Below are positions 18,880 through 26,363 of a DNA stretch of 64,000 nucleotides, in pieces. The position numbers and the translations under genes are program-made. The notes under the pieces were generated by a model. The model ran no database searches. It worked only from the letters and a program-made list of their open reading frames with translations, and was not told the origin of the DNA. How positions within the stretch are numbered: position 1 is the first letter of the stretch; every line of letters begins with the position of its first letter. This DNA comes from Mycobacterium sp. OAS707 (GTDB lineage Bacteria > Actinomycetota > Actinomycetes > Mycobacteriales > Mycobacteriaceae): assembly GCF_014873705.1 (NCBI RefSeq), contig NZ_JADBDS010000002.1, positions 186,001 to 250,000 of the forward strand, in the 5' to 3' direction.

Positions 18880-18901
18880 TTCGTAGACAGCTGACTACGA
18901 A
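18880..18901. promoter_or_regulatory. 22-bp palindromic operator upstream of tetR
   Basis: TTCGTAG-A-CAGCTG-A-CTACGAA is symmetric except for the A/A pair flanking the central CAGCTG. It sits 19 nt before the TetR start codon, so self-binding by the TetR dimer is the simplest reading. Confidence 0.6.
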
Positions 18902-18918
18902 AGTTTAGGTAATCTAAG

Positions 18919-18938
18919 ACACCTGTCTGATCAGGTGT
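18919..18938. terminator. Hairpin downstream of the DoxX gene
   Basis: ACACCTG at 18919-18925 pairs with CAGGTGT at 18932-18938 over a 6-base loop. On the minus strand it lies 14 nt beyond the DoxX stop and could end that transcript; no U-tract follows. It might instead be a second regulatory palindrome of the TetR promoter region. Confidence 0.35.
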
Positions 18939-18951
18939 GACGGCCGCTACT

Positions 18952-19299
18952 TCAGAGCGTGTGCAGTACGGCGGTGGCGACCGCGAGTGCGAGCCCGATC
19001 ACGGCGGCCGATGTGTCCTTGGCGCCATCGGAGGCCCGCAGATGAAACGCGATGGCCCCGATCGACAACAGCGCAAGGCCGATCGCTGCGGCGATCCCGA
19101 TCGGGGCCCAGAGCAGACCGACGAGCGCGCCGGCCACGCCTGCCAGTTCGCACACGCCGATCAGCCGCCATTGCAGCGGTTTGACGCCGAGGTGGTCGCG
19201 GATGGCCAGCGACTGGGGGACACCGAGCAGTTTGATGCTCGCGGCGAATGTGAAGAGCACGGCGAGCAGGATCGTCACGACAACGGTGGCGGTGTCCAT
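18952..19299 (-). CDS. DoxX-like small membrane protein
   Basis: A 115-residue protein with four hydrophobic helices (about 2-20, 45-62, 67-85 and 95-113), matching the DoxX/DoxX-like family. The family helix L-F-T-F-A-A-S-I-K-L-L-G and the C-E-L-A-G-V-A-G segment are visible. DoxX proteins have been linked to thiol homeostasis and thiosulfate:quinone oxidation, but small actinobacterial members are uncharacterised. It stands alone, divergent from the TRIC gene by 33 nt. Confidence 0.75.
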   Translation of the reverse strand: MDTATVVVTILLAVLFTFAASIKLLGVPQSLAIRDHLGVKPLQWRLIGVCELAGVAGALVGLLWAPIGIAAAIGLALLSIGAIAFHLRASDGAKDTSAAVIGLALAVATAVLHTL

Positions 19300-19332
19300 C
19301 TTCGAGCAGAGTAACTGACTAGCGTTCTTCGC

Positions 19333-19953
19333 GTGCTCCAGATAATCCTCAACTACGTAGGCATTGCGGTGTTCGCGGCGTCAGGTGCCACTGTGGGTGT
19401 TCGTAAGGGCTTCGACCTGTTCGGCATCGCAACGCTGGGGGTGCTCACCGGCGTAGGCGGGGGCGTGCTGCGCGATCTGCTGCTCGACAGACCGCCGTAT
19501 TCAATTCAGCACTGGCCCAACATCACCGTCGCACTGCTCGCCGTCGCGGTCGCAACGCCGTTCTCCCATCTCGTGTTGCGGATGAACACGGCGGTGTTGG
19601 TCCTTGATGCGATCGGGATGGGCTTCTTCGCCACCTCGGGTGCGGCCATCGCGGTCGACGCCGGCGCCAGTTGGTTCGCGGCGGCCATCATTGGCATGCT
19701 CACGGCCATCGCGGGCGGCATGCTGCGCGATGTGATCGCTCGCGAGGTTCCCTATGTCATGGGTCCTGACGATCTGTACGCGCTGCCCGCGTTGCTCGGC
19801 GCCGTAACCTACGTGACGATCGACTATTTCGGGCCGCAGTGGGTGGGTGTTGCAGTCGGCAGCGCGCTTGCGACGCTACTGCGCCTCGCTGCATTGGCGT
19901 TCCACTGGCGGCTCCCGACCGGCCCACGCGAGTTGATCATGCCGGATGCCTAG
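19333..19953 (+). CDS. TRIC/UPF0126 family cation-channel-like membrane protein
   Basis: A 206-residue protein with about seven membrane segments arranged as an inverted repeat. Each half carries the family signature: G-V-G-G-G-V-L-R-D-L-L in the first and I-A-G-G-M-L-R-D-V-I in the second. Bacterial and archaeal TRIC homologues form trimeric potassium-conducting channels, so a monovalent cation permeation role is plausible. The start is GTG 19333, close to the divergent DoxX gene. Its stop directly abuts the stop of the convergent permease gene, leaving no terminator. Confidence 0.85.
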   Translation: MLQIILNYVGIAVFAASGATVGVRKGFDLFGIATLGVLTGVGGGVLRDLLLDRPPYSIQHWPNITVALLAVAVATPFSHLVLRMNTAVLVLDAIGMGFFATSGAAIAVDAGASWFAAAIIGMLTAIAGGMLRDVIAREVPYVMGPDDLYALPALLGAVTYVTIDYFGPQWVGVAVGSALATLLRLAALAFHWRLPTGPRELIMPDA

Positions 19954-21549
19954 TCAGTGGCCGGCGATGACGTCCGCTTCGTCGACTACCACCGGGTCCT
20001 TGGCGCCGGGCAGGAATGAGTAAGCGACACAGACGATTCCGAAGAACACGTAGCCCAGCGCGACTTGCGGGTTGGCCGCCCACGCCACCTCGGGCGCGTG
20101 AATGAGACCGACGAACGACAACACCGCGCCGACGAACGACGCGATCGCGGCATAGACGAACTTCTTTTCCAGAATGAAGGCGACCATGGTGCCGAGGACA
20201 AGGCCGACGAGGATGGCGCCCTCTCCGAGTGTCTGCAGCCCCTCATACACGACACCGGCCTTGTTGAGCGCGTCGACGCCGACCTTGGGCGCAGAGGTGC
20301 CCGCCGCATTCAACGCGTTGTCGATGAGTCCGCTGGCCCACTGGGCGAGGTTGGGCAGCAGCGCCGCGACGACAGCCACGGCGTGCAGTCGCGGCACGGC
20401 CTGAAAGGCCTGGGCGCCGATCAACAGCCCGATGTAGAGCAGGATCGGCACGATTGCAGGCACCGGCAGCAGGCTGTCGAGCACCCCGAAAAGCCCGAGG
20501 AAACAGAGGATTCCGATCACCACGCCGCTGGCAAGTGAATAGTTGGCGCGCCCGCCTGCGTCCTTCCAGCCCGGGTGGCCGATGTAGACGGCTGGCGGAA
20601 ACGGCGATCCGAACGCCGAGCCGATCACCGCGCCCGCCCCATCGGCGAGCAGCACACTGCGCAGGTTGAAGTTGTCGCCCGCGGCGGCGGCGCTCTCCAC
20701 GTTGCTCATCGCCTCGGTGAAGTTATAGACGCCCAACGGAATCGCGGTGCCCAGCAGGGGCGCCAAATTCGAAAGGCCGTGGAACAGCAGATCCAGCCGC
20801 AGATCCGGAATGCCGATCGCGATGTCGGAGATCGCCTTTCCCACATCGGGTGCCGACATGTAACCGCCGATCCATCCGATCGCGGTGCCGACGAGCAGAG
20901 CGGCAAGCCCGACCGGAATGCCGAACGGCAGCTTCACATCGGTGAAGAAGCCGATCAAGATGATGGCCATCACGGGCAGGCCGATCCACGCCGCCTCCCA
21001 CATCTGCGCTGCGGGACGCATCGAGATGAATGTGATCGAAATACCGGCCAGCGTCCCGAGCATCGCCGCGCGCGGGGTGATCGCTCGGATGTAGGGGCCG
21101 ACGAACGCGCCGATCATCACGATCACACCGATCATGAACGCCCACGCCAGCCCGGCCGACCACGCCTGAATCGGGTCCTTCGTGTTGAGGTACACCGGCA
21201 GCATCACAACGAACACCACGATGAACATATGCGGCACGCTTGGGCCGTACGGCAGTGCGGTCACGTCGTCGCGGTTCTCCCGACGGGCCAGCCGGCGCGC
21301 CAGAAACGTGTAATACAAGTTGCCGAGGATCAACGCCACCCCGAGAGCGGGCAACACGGTGCCGAGGACGTCGCCTGCGGGCACCGACACGACGCCGATC
21401 ATCAGGCCGGTCAGTGTCAGGACGTTGACCAGAATGTTGAACCCGAGCCCGAAGAACGCGTTGGTGTCGCCGCGGGTCCACGCGGGCAACGACGTTCGTG
21501 GCGGATCGACCGGCGGGTCGGCGGCTGGCTTCGTGACGTCGGTCGTCAT
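19954..21549 (-). CDS. NCS2/AzgA-like permease
   Basis: A 531-residue polytopic transporter with about 12-14 hydrophobic helices. The layout and local features (F-F-G-L-G-F-N-I near residue 33, Y-G-P-S-V-P-H, Y-N-F-T-E-A-M-S-N-V-E-S, and G-S-P-F-P-P-A-V-Y-I-G-H-P-G-W-K) fit the nucleobase/xanthine-uracil permease superfamily. It is the last gene of a leftward operon with an isochorismatase-fold hydrolase and allophanate hydrolase, starting 11 nt after the former. The context suggests import of a ring or urea-like nitrogen source such as biuret, a triazine or a ureide rather than ordinary nucleobases. ATG 21549 is chosen; a longer upstream frame is antisense to nothing conserved. Confidence 0.8.
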   Translation of the reverse strand: MTTDVTKPAADPPVDPPRTSLPAWTRGDTNAFFGLGFNILVNVLTLTGLMIGVVSVPAGDVLGTVLPALGVALILGNLYYTFLARRLARRENRDDVTALPYGPSVPHMFIVVFVVMLPVYLNTKDPIQAWSAGLAWAFMIGVIVMIGAFVGPYIRAITPRAAMLGTLAGISITFISMRPAAQMWEAAWIGLPVMAIILIGFFTDVKLPFGIPVGLAALLVGTAIGWIGGYMSAPDVGKAISDIAIGIPDLRLDLLFHGLSNLAPLLGTAIPLGVYNFTEAMSNVESAAAAGDNFNLRSVLLADGAGAVIGSAFGSPFPPAVYIGHPGWKDAGGRANYSLASGVVIGILCFLGLFGVLDSLLPVPAIVPILLYIGLLIGAQAFQAVPRLHAVAVVAALLPNLAQWASGLIDNALNAAGTSAPKVGVDALNKAGVVYEGLQTLGEGAILVGLVLGTMVAFILEKKFVYAAIASFVGAVLSFVGLIHAPEVAWAANPQVALGYVFFGIVCVAYSFLPGAKDPVVVDEADVIAGH

Positions 21550-21560
21550 TGAGAGTCCTT

Positions 21561-22250
21561 TCAGGCGGCGGCGGTGGTCAGCGCGTGCAGCGCAGGTATC
21601 ACGGCGGCGGTGTCGGCGACCCATCCGAAGATGCCGCCCTGCGCCTTGATCATGTCGAGCCCGACGCGCTGGAACTCGGGGAAATACGAACCGACGCAAT
21701 CGGATACGACGAGGCACTCGTAGCCTCGATCGTTGGCCTCACGGGTGGTGGTGTGCACGCACACCTCGGTGGTCACGCCGGTGACGAGCAGCTGGGTGAT
21801 GCCGGCTTCGGTGAGAATGTCCTGTAGTTCGGTGGCGTAGAACGCGCCCTTGCCGGGTTTGTCGATGACGACCTCGCCGTCGATCGGCGCCAGCTCGTCG
21901 ACGATGTCGTGTCCGTACTCGCCGCGGATCAGGATGCGGCCGTATCTGCCGTCGTCGCCGATGCGTTTCGACGGGGCGCCGCGATTGAGCTTGGCGGGCG
22001 GGCAGTCCGAAAGGTCGGGCTCATGGCCCTCCCGGGTGTGGATCACCATGACTCCCGCGTCACGGGCCGCGGCAATGAGGTCGGCCAGCGGAGGGACGAC
22101 CTTGAGCAGCTGGGCGACGTCGTTGCCGAGGCTTTCGCCAAACCCGCCCGGCAGCAAGAAGTCTCGTTGCATGTCGATCACGATCAACGCGGTCTGGCCG
22201 GCAATCAGTCGAAACGATGAGGGTTCGGCCGGCACTTCGATGGGGCTCAT
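21561..22250 (-). CDS. Isochorismatase-fold cysteine hydrolase, candidate biuret amidohydrolase
   Basis: A 229-residue cysteine hydrolase of the isochorismatase superfamily. The catalytic triad is Asp26 (V-I-D-M-Q-R-D-F), Lys131 (V-I-D-K-P-G-K-G) and Cys164 (T-T-E-V-C-V-H-T). The Lys-Cys spacing of 33 equals that I recall for the biuret hydrolase BiuH. BiuH converts biuret to allophanate and ammonia; allophanate is exactly the substrate of the enzyme encoded immediately upstream, whose stop overlaps this ATG (ATGA). A GAGGAG ribosome site lies 5 nt before the start. Related enzymes act on other ureides, for example N-carbamoylsarcosine or ureidoacrylate, so biuret is inference. Confidence 0.8.
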   Translation of the reverse strand: MSPIEVPAEPSSFRLIAGQTALIVIDMQRDFLLPGGFGESLGNDVAQLLKVVPPLADLIAAARDAGVMVIHTREGHEPDLSDCPPAKLNRGAPSKRIGDDGRYGRILIRGEYGHDIVDELAPIDGEVVIDKPGKGAFYATELQDILTEAGITQLLVTGVTTEVCVHTTTREANDRGYECLVVSDCVGSYFPEFQRVGLDMIKAQGGIFGWVADTAAVIPALHALTTAAA

Positions 22251-23641
22251 ACCCGCTCCTCGCTCATGGTCGTTGCGGCCGACGATGTTCGCGGCTCGTC
22301 GAGAATTTGCGCGGCGAGATGCAGAACGGTGTCGTCTGTGCCTGCCGCGCCGAGAAGCATTGCGCTGTAAGGCCGCCCATCGCTGGTGAGGCCGAGGGGC
22401 AGCACCGCCCCCAGGAGGTCGAGCAGGTTGCCGAAGTGTGTGTAGTGGCCGAGCATGGTGTTGCAGTCGATCGGCGCGGCAAGCACCTGCTCGACGGTGA
22501 ATGTGGTGCCGATGGTCGGCACCACCAGAACATCCATCCGCTGCCATAGTCGCGCCGCCGCCGCCTTGAGTTCGGCCAGCCGCTGCAGCGCAGCGAACGC
22601 GTCGACCGCGGTGTACTTCAGGCCGCCTCGCAAGATCTCTCTGACTACGGGGTGTATCGAATCCGGTTGGGCGGCAAGGAAATCACCGAACTCGACGAGC
22701 CGCTCGGCCACCCACGGACCCTGGTAGAGCAGCTCACCTGCCGCCAGGAAAGGCTCCAACGAGACGTCGACGATGGTGGCGGTGCGGGCCAGGTGTTCGC
22801 GGAATCCCAGGTGGGCGCGGCGCATCGGCTCGTCGCCGAAGAACTCGAGCTCGTCTGCGGGCGGTAAGCCGACCCGGATCGGTGAGCCGCCGTAGCGCGG
22901 CCCGCGATCGCGTGACCAGGCATCGTTGTCGTCGCGGGCCGCCACCACGTCGAAGACGCGGTCGACATCGTCGATCGAGCCCGCCATCAGGCTGATGCAG
23001 TCCAACGACTTGCATGCCGGGACGAGTCCCACCGTGCTGATCACGCCGCGCGACGGTTTGAACCCGACGACGCCGTTGAGAGCGGCGGGAACCCGGCCGG
23101 AACCCGCGGTGTCGGTGGCGACGGCGAACGGCACCTGGCCGAGCGCGACCGCCAGCGCGGAGCCCGAACTCGAGCCGCCGGAGATCATCTCGCCGCCGTA
23201 AACGCTGCGCGGGATCGGATAGGGCGTGCGGGTGCCGTTGAGTCCGGTCGCGAACTGATCCAGATTCGTCTTGCCGACGTACAAGGCGCCCGCGTCGAGC
23301 AGCCGGCGCACCACCGGCGCCGTCGTCGACGCCACGTATGCGTAGTCGGGGCACGACAGGGTGGTCGGCACACCCTCGACATCGATGCTGTCCTTGACGC
23401 CGAACGGAACGCCGTAGAGCGGCAGAGTGCGTGCGCCTTCGCGCTTTTCGATCTCTTCGGCGGCGGCCAACAACTCATCCCTTGGCACCGTCGAGAGCCA
23501 GGTGCCGTCGTCACCACGGGCGGCGATCGCATCGGCCACCCGGGCCGCCGTCTTGGTGGGCGAACCGGTGCCGCCGGCATGTGATGCCAGTATCTCGGCG
23601 ACGGATGGCCCGACGGACGGTCCATGCGCGTTAGCTGCCAT
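22247..23641 (-). CDS. atzF: Allophanate hydrolase (AtzF-type amidase)
   Basis: A 464-residue amidase-signature enzyme that should split allophanate into ammonia and carbon dioxide. The Ser-cisSer-Lys triad is Lys83 (G-V-K-D-S-I-D), Ser157 (G-G-S-S-S-G-S) and Ser181 (T-A-G-S-G-R); the spacings equal those of AtzF as I recall it (Lys91, Ser165, Ser189). N-L-D-Q-F-A-T-G-L-N-G-T-R and V-P-A-C-K-S-L-D-C are typical of allophanate hydrolases rather than GatA. It lacks the C-terminal domain of the roughly 600-residue AtzF, and no urea carboxylase is nearby, so allophanate probably comes from biuret or a related ureide. First gene of a three-gene leftward operon; ATG 23641 fits the family N-terminus. 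Confidence 0.88.
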   Translation of the reverse strand: MAANAHGPSVGPSVAEILASHAGGTGSPTKTAARVADAIAARGDDGTWLSTVPRDELLAAAEEIEKREGARTLPLYGVPFGVKDSIDVEGVPTTLSCPDYAYVASTTAPVVRRLLDAGALYVGKTNLDQFATGLNGTRTPYPIPRSVYGGEMISGGSSSGSALAVALGQVPFAVATDTAGSGRVPAALNGVVGFKPSRGVISTVGLVPACKSLDCISLMAGSIDDVDRVFDVVAARDDNDAWSRDRGPRYGGSPIRVGLPPADELEFFGDEPMRRAHLGFREHLARTATIVDVSLEPFLAAGELLYQGPWVAERLVEFGDFLAAQPDSIHPVVREILRGGLKYTAVDAFAALQRLAELKAAAARLWQRMDVLVVPTIGTTFTVEQVLAAPIDCNTMLGHYTHFGNLLDLLGAVLPLGLTSDGRPYSAMLLGAAGTDDTVLHLAAQILDEPRTSSAATTMSEERV

Positions 23642-23740
23642 CCGGTAAATATTCGTGAGCTTGATGGCGATCGCGGGTCGAGCGTGTGTCGTTTGTGTTA
23701 GCTGTGCTGTTCGGGAACTCTCGGAACGCGACGGGCCGTT

Positions 23741-24274
23741 GTGTTCACCGTGGCCACTGCGGAGTCGTTGCTTGTCGTGCATCAGGATCTTGCCACCGCG
23801 TCGGCGCTGGCACCGCTGCTCCGCCTCAACGGCAAACCGGGCTTCGTGGTGGCAGACATGACCGACGTCGACGACTTCGCACCGATCCCGTCGGTGGTGT
23901 TGCCGGATGCGCCGCGCTATCTGCTGCGCGACCTCGACCGCGGTGATGCGATGGCCAACTGGAGTCCAGAGGAGGCGCTGCGCGCCATCGAGGACGCCGG
24001 GCGGACGCCGCTCACGCTGACCGAAGGATTGCAGTGGCTGCTGCAGCAGCCCGATGTGCTCGAGCGCAACCACTGCTTCATGACCATCGGATCACGCCGT
24101 CGCAAGCCCGACGGCTCCCTTGACCCCAGGACACCCGCGGTGTGGATCAGCAACGGCACCGGGCGCGACGGGCCTGCGAACCGCAACGCGCCGAAGGTCG
24201 GCTGGTGCTGGGCGGGCAATCGGCACACTTGGCTCGGATTCGCCTCTGCCGGCGGCAGATTCAGCGTCGACTGA
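23741..24274 (+). CDS. DUF5701 family protein
   Basis: A 177-residue soluble protein of unknown function. It contains a compact alpha/beta N-terminal part (F-V-V-A-D-M-T-D-V-D-D-F near residue 35), a helical middle with R-T-P-L-T-L-T-E-G-L-Q-W-L, and an aromatic C-terminal part (P-A-V-W-I-S-N-G, G-W-C-W-A-G-N-R-H-T-W-L-G-F). This is characteristic of actinobacterial DUF5701 proteins. GTG 23741 is the assumed start; it is divergent from atzF with a 99-bp shared promoter region. It overlaps the convergent alpha/beta hydrolase by 14 nt. Confidence 0.65.
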   Translation: MFTVATAESLLVVHQDLATASALAPLLRLNGKPGFVVADMTDVDDFAPIPSVVLPDAPRYLLRDLDRGDAMANWSPEEALRAIEDAGRTPLTLTEGLQWLLQQPDVLERNHCFMTIGSRRRKPDGSLDPRTPAVWISNGTGRDGPANRNAPKVGWCWAGNRHTWLGFASAGGRFSVD

Positions 24275-25076
24275 TCAGCGCCGTGTCGACGAAGGGTGTG
24301 ACCGTGTCGAGCCAAGCCTGCGGCTCCGACGAGAACACCACGTGACCCGTCGGCAGTGTCGCCAACCGGGACCCCGGGATGGCCGCCTGCACCGCCTTGC
24401 CCCATCGCAGCGGCGCGGTGATGTCCTTGGCGCCCCAGGTGATCAGCACCGGCACGCTGATCTGGGCGGCCCGCCCGCGCAGGTCGTGACCGGGGTCGGT
24501 GAAGCTTCTCCACAACGCCGCCGCGGTGCGCGCACCGCCGTCCGTCTTGGCGCGCGCGACGACGCGGTCGACGACGGCCCTGTCGGTCGGGTTCTTCGCG
24601 CGCATGTACGCGCGGACGATCAGCGGGAACACGACCTTGATCACGGCGGGGTGGCCCATCACGCCGCAGAAGAACCGGGTGAAGACGCTGTGCGGGGTGA
24701 AGCCGCCGTTGTTGATCAGCACCACACCGGCTACGCGCTCGGGCCGCTCCAGCGCCAGTCGGCATGCCGCGTAACCGCCGACCGAGTTTCCGACGAGGAC
24801 AGCGTTGGTGAGGTCCAGTCGATCCGCGAATTCGATGAGCAGATCGCCGAATTCGACTGCGCGCAGCGGGGTAGCGGGCAGGGGAGACTCGCCGTGGCCG
24901 GGCCAGTCGAGCGCGATGACACGCCGGCCCTTGCCCAGGCATTCGGTCACGGGGGCGAAATCGGTGCTGTCGTGCAGCGCCGCGTGGAGCAACACGACAG
25001 GCGGGCCGGAGCCCTCATCGGTGTAGGAAACGGTGCCGAGTGCGGTGTGCATGGTTGCCATCGCCGAACCTTTCAT
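24261..25076 (-). CDS. Alpha/beta-fold hydrolase
   Basis: A 271-residue cytosolic hydrolase. The oxyanion region is L-L-H-A-A-L-H, the nucleophile elbow G-N-S-V-G-G-Y (Ser near 103), the acid residue lies in the I-T-W-G-A-K-D strand, and the catalytic His is in L-P-T-G-H. The helical lid between strands 6 and 7 is long (about 130-200). Substrate is unknown; ester, epoxide or C-C hydrolases share this layout. It diverges from a TetR gene over a palindromic site, so that regulator probably controls it. ATG 25076 is used, with alternatives six residues or so downstream. Confidence 0.85.
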   Translation of the reverse strand: MKGSAMATMHTALGTVSYTDEGSGPPVVLLHAALHDSTDFAPVTECLGKGRRVIALDWPGHGESPLPATPLRAVEFGDLLIEFADRLDLTNAVLVGNSVGGYAACRLALERPERVAGVVLINNGGFTPHSVFTRFFCGVMGHPAVIKVVFPLIVRAYMRAKNPTDRAVVDRVVARAKTDGGARTAAALWRSFTDPGHDLRGRAAQISVPVLITWGAKDITAPLRWGKAVQAAIPGSRLATLPTGHVVFSSEPQAWLDTVTPFVDTALISRR

Positions 25077-25094
25077 TGACCGGTCGGTCGGTCA
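25077..25094. promoter_or_regulatory. Operator-like inverted repeat between hydrolase and tetR
   Basis: TGACC at 25077-25081 and GGTCA at 25090-25094 flank eight bases made of GGTC repeats. The site occupies the 33-bp gap between two divergent starts, where a bound TetR dimer would block both genes. Confidence 0.55.
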
Positions 25095-25109
25095 GTTACA
25101 CTATCGCAT

Positions 25110-25664
25110 GTGGAAGTGGCGAACAAGAGAGTTGCCGCCGCGCAGCAGACCCGCGCGAAACTGATCGAGACGGGGCTGGTGCTCGCAGAGGAGCTGGGAC
25201 TGGAAGGCTTGTCGGTGAACGCCGTCGTCGCGAGTGCTGGGGTGTCGAAAGGCACGTTCTTCCATCACTTTCCGGATCGGGTGTCGTATCTGGTCGCGCT
25301 GCATCGGCGCTTTCACGATGTGCTGTTCGACGAGGTGATGTCGGCCATCGCCGAGATGGCGCCTGGCAAAGACCGGCTCACCGCGGTGGCCGCCACCTAT
25401 TTGGACGCGTGTCTGCGCGACCGCGGCGTTAAAGCGCTACTGCTGGAGGCGCGAGGCCATCTGCCGATCGCCGATGAGGTCATGCGCCGCAATCGAATGA
25501 ACGTCGATGTGGTGGCTGCCGACTTCGAGGCACTCGGTGCGCGCCATCCCCGGGCATCGGCGCGGTTGTGGATCGCTGCGACGGCCGAGTGCGCGTTGAT
25601 GGAGCTAGAACTCGGCCGTCGCGATTCGGCGGCCCGGGCAGCGCTCGGCGCGCTGGTGCGATGA
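25110..25664 (+). CDS. TetR-family transcriptional regulator
   Basis: A 184-residue regulator with the TetR helix-turn-helix A-V-V-A-S-A-G-V-S-K-G-T-F-F-H-H-F at about residues 35-51 and an all-helical ligand-binding C-terminal domain. Start is GTG 25110. The divergent alpha/beta hydrolase gene across an inverted repeat is the likely target. The downstream thioesterase has its own KstR-type box and probably forms a separate unit. Confidence 0.88.
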   Translation: MEVANKRVAAAQQTRAKLIETGLVLAEELGLEGLSVNAVVASAGVSKGTFFHHFPDRVSYLVALHRRFHDVLFDEVMSAIAEMAPGKDRLTAVAATYLDACLRDRGVKALLLEARGHLPIADEVMRRNRMNVDVVAADFEALGARHPRASARLWIAATAECALMELELGRRDSAARAALGALVR

Positions 25665-25687
25665 GCCGCGGTCAGCAACTCGACAAG

Positions 25688-25713
25688 CTGCACTAGAACG
25701 TGTTCTAGTGCAG
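25688..25713. promoter_or_regulatory. KstR-type operator (perfect 26-bp palindrome)
   Basis: CTGCACTAGAAC-GT-GTTCTAGTGCAG has 12-bp perfect arms. Its core TAGAACGTGTTCTA (25694-25707) matches the mycobacterial KstR consensus TnnAACnnGTTnnA at every fixed position. It ends 2 nt before the thioesterase GTG, so bound repressor would cover the promoter or start site. KstR represses sterol and lipid catabolism genes until a cholesterol-derived CoA thioester is present. Confidence 0.8.
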
Positions 25714-25715
25714 GT

Positions 25716-26339
25716 GTGCTGGAGTGGACCCTGGAGAACCTCAGTGCCGATGAGGTCGCACGGATGCGCTCGATATATGAGCCGCTCACCGAGTCCGTGC
25801 GCGCGCTGATCGACGCGACCATCCGCACCGAGGTCGGCGCCGAAGCGGTTGCCGCCGCCAAGGCCGAGATCGATGCGGCCACAGCGCAGCTGCGCAGTCA
25901 GCAGGTCGACGGGTCATATGGCATCCGGTTCACCGCAGACGGCGACCAAATGCCGTGGGGCAACGTCGTGATCGGTGTGCGCAATCCCGTGGCCCCACCC
26001 TTGGAGATCCTGCACAGCGACGACGGCGGCGCGTTCACCGACTTCCATCTGGGCGCTGCCTATGAAGGGCCGCCAGGACACGTGCACGGGGGAGTCGCGG
26101 CTCTGGTGCTCGACCATGTGCTCGGCGCCGCGGCCAGCAGCCAGGAGAAGCCACGCCTCACCGGCACCATCACGTTGCGCTACCGACGACTCACCCGGCT
26201 CGGCGATCTGCACGCCGAAGCCAGGATTGCACGCACGGACGGTGTAAAGACCTATGCCGTCGGCCATCTCGCGGACGACGAGGGCATCACCGTCGAAGCC
26301 GAAGGCGTCTTCATCCGGCCACGTTGGGCTCGCGACTGA
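25716..26339 (+). CDS. PaaI-type hotdog thioesterase
   Basis: A 207-residue protein. The N-terminal 65 residues are helical (E-E-V-x-R-M-R-S-I-Y-E). The hotdog domain follows, with the PaaI signature G-H-V-H-G-G-V-A-A-L-V-L-D-H, expected to hydrolyse acyl-CoA thioesters. The KstR-type palindrome directly before its GTG start implies induction during sterol or related lipid catabolism, where it could free CoA from stalled intermediates. An in-frame ATG at 25764 is an alternative start that would leave room for a leader. It stands alone, converging on the HNH gene. Confidence 0.82.
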   Translation: MLEWTLENLSADEVARMRSIYEPLTESVRALIDATIRTEVGAEAVAAAKAEIDAATAQLRSQQVDGSYGIRFTADGDQMPWGNVVIGVRNPVAPPLEILHSDDGGAFTDFHLGAAYEGPPGHVHGGVAALVLDHVLGAAASSQEKPRLTGTITLRYRRLTRLGDLHAEARIARTDGVKTYAVGHLADDEGITVEAEGVFIRPRWARD

Positions 26340-26363
26340 CCCGAAACCTGTTGATTCCCAGCG

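Noticed and set aside
18903..18917. TTTAGGTAATCTAAG as an IdeR iron box
   Set aside because: Only the outer TTAG/CTAA agree and the spacing is too short for the 19-bp consensus.
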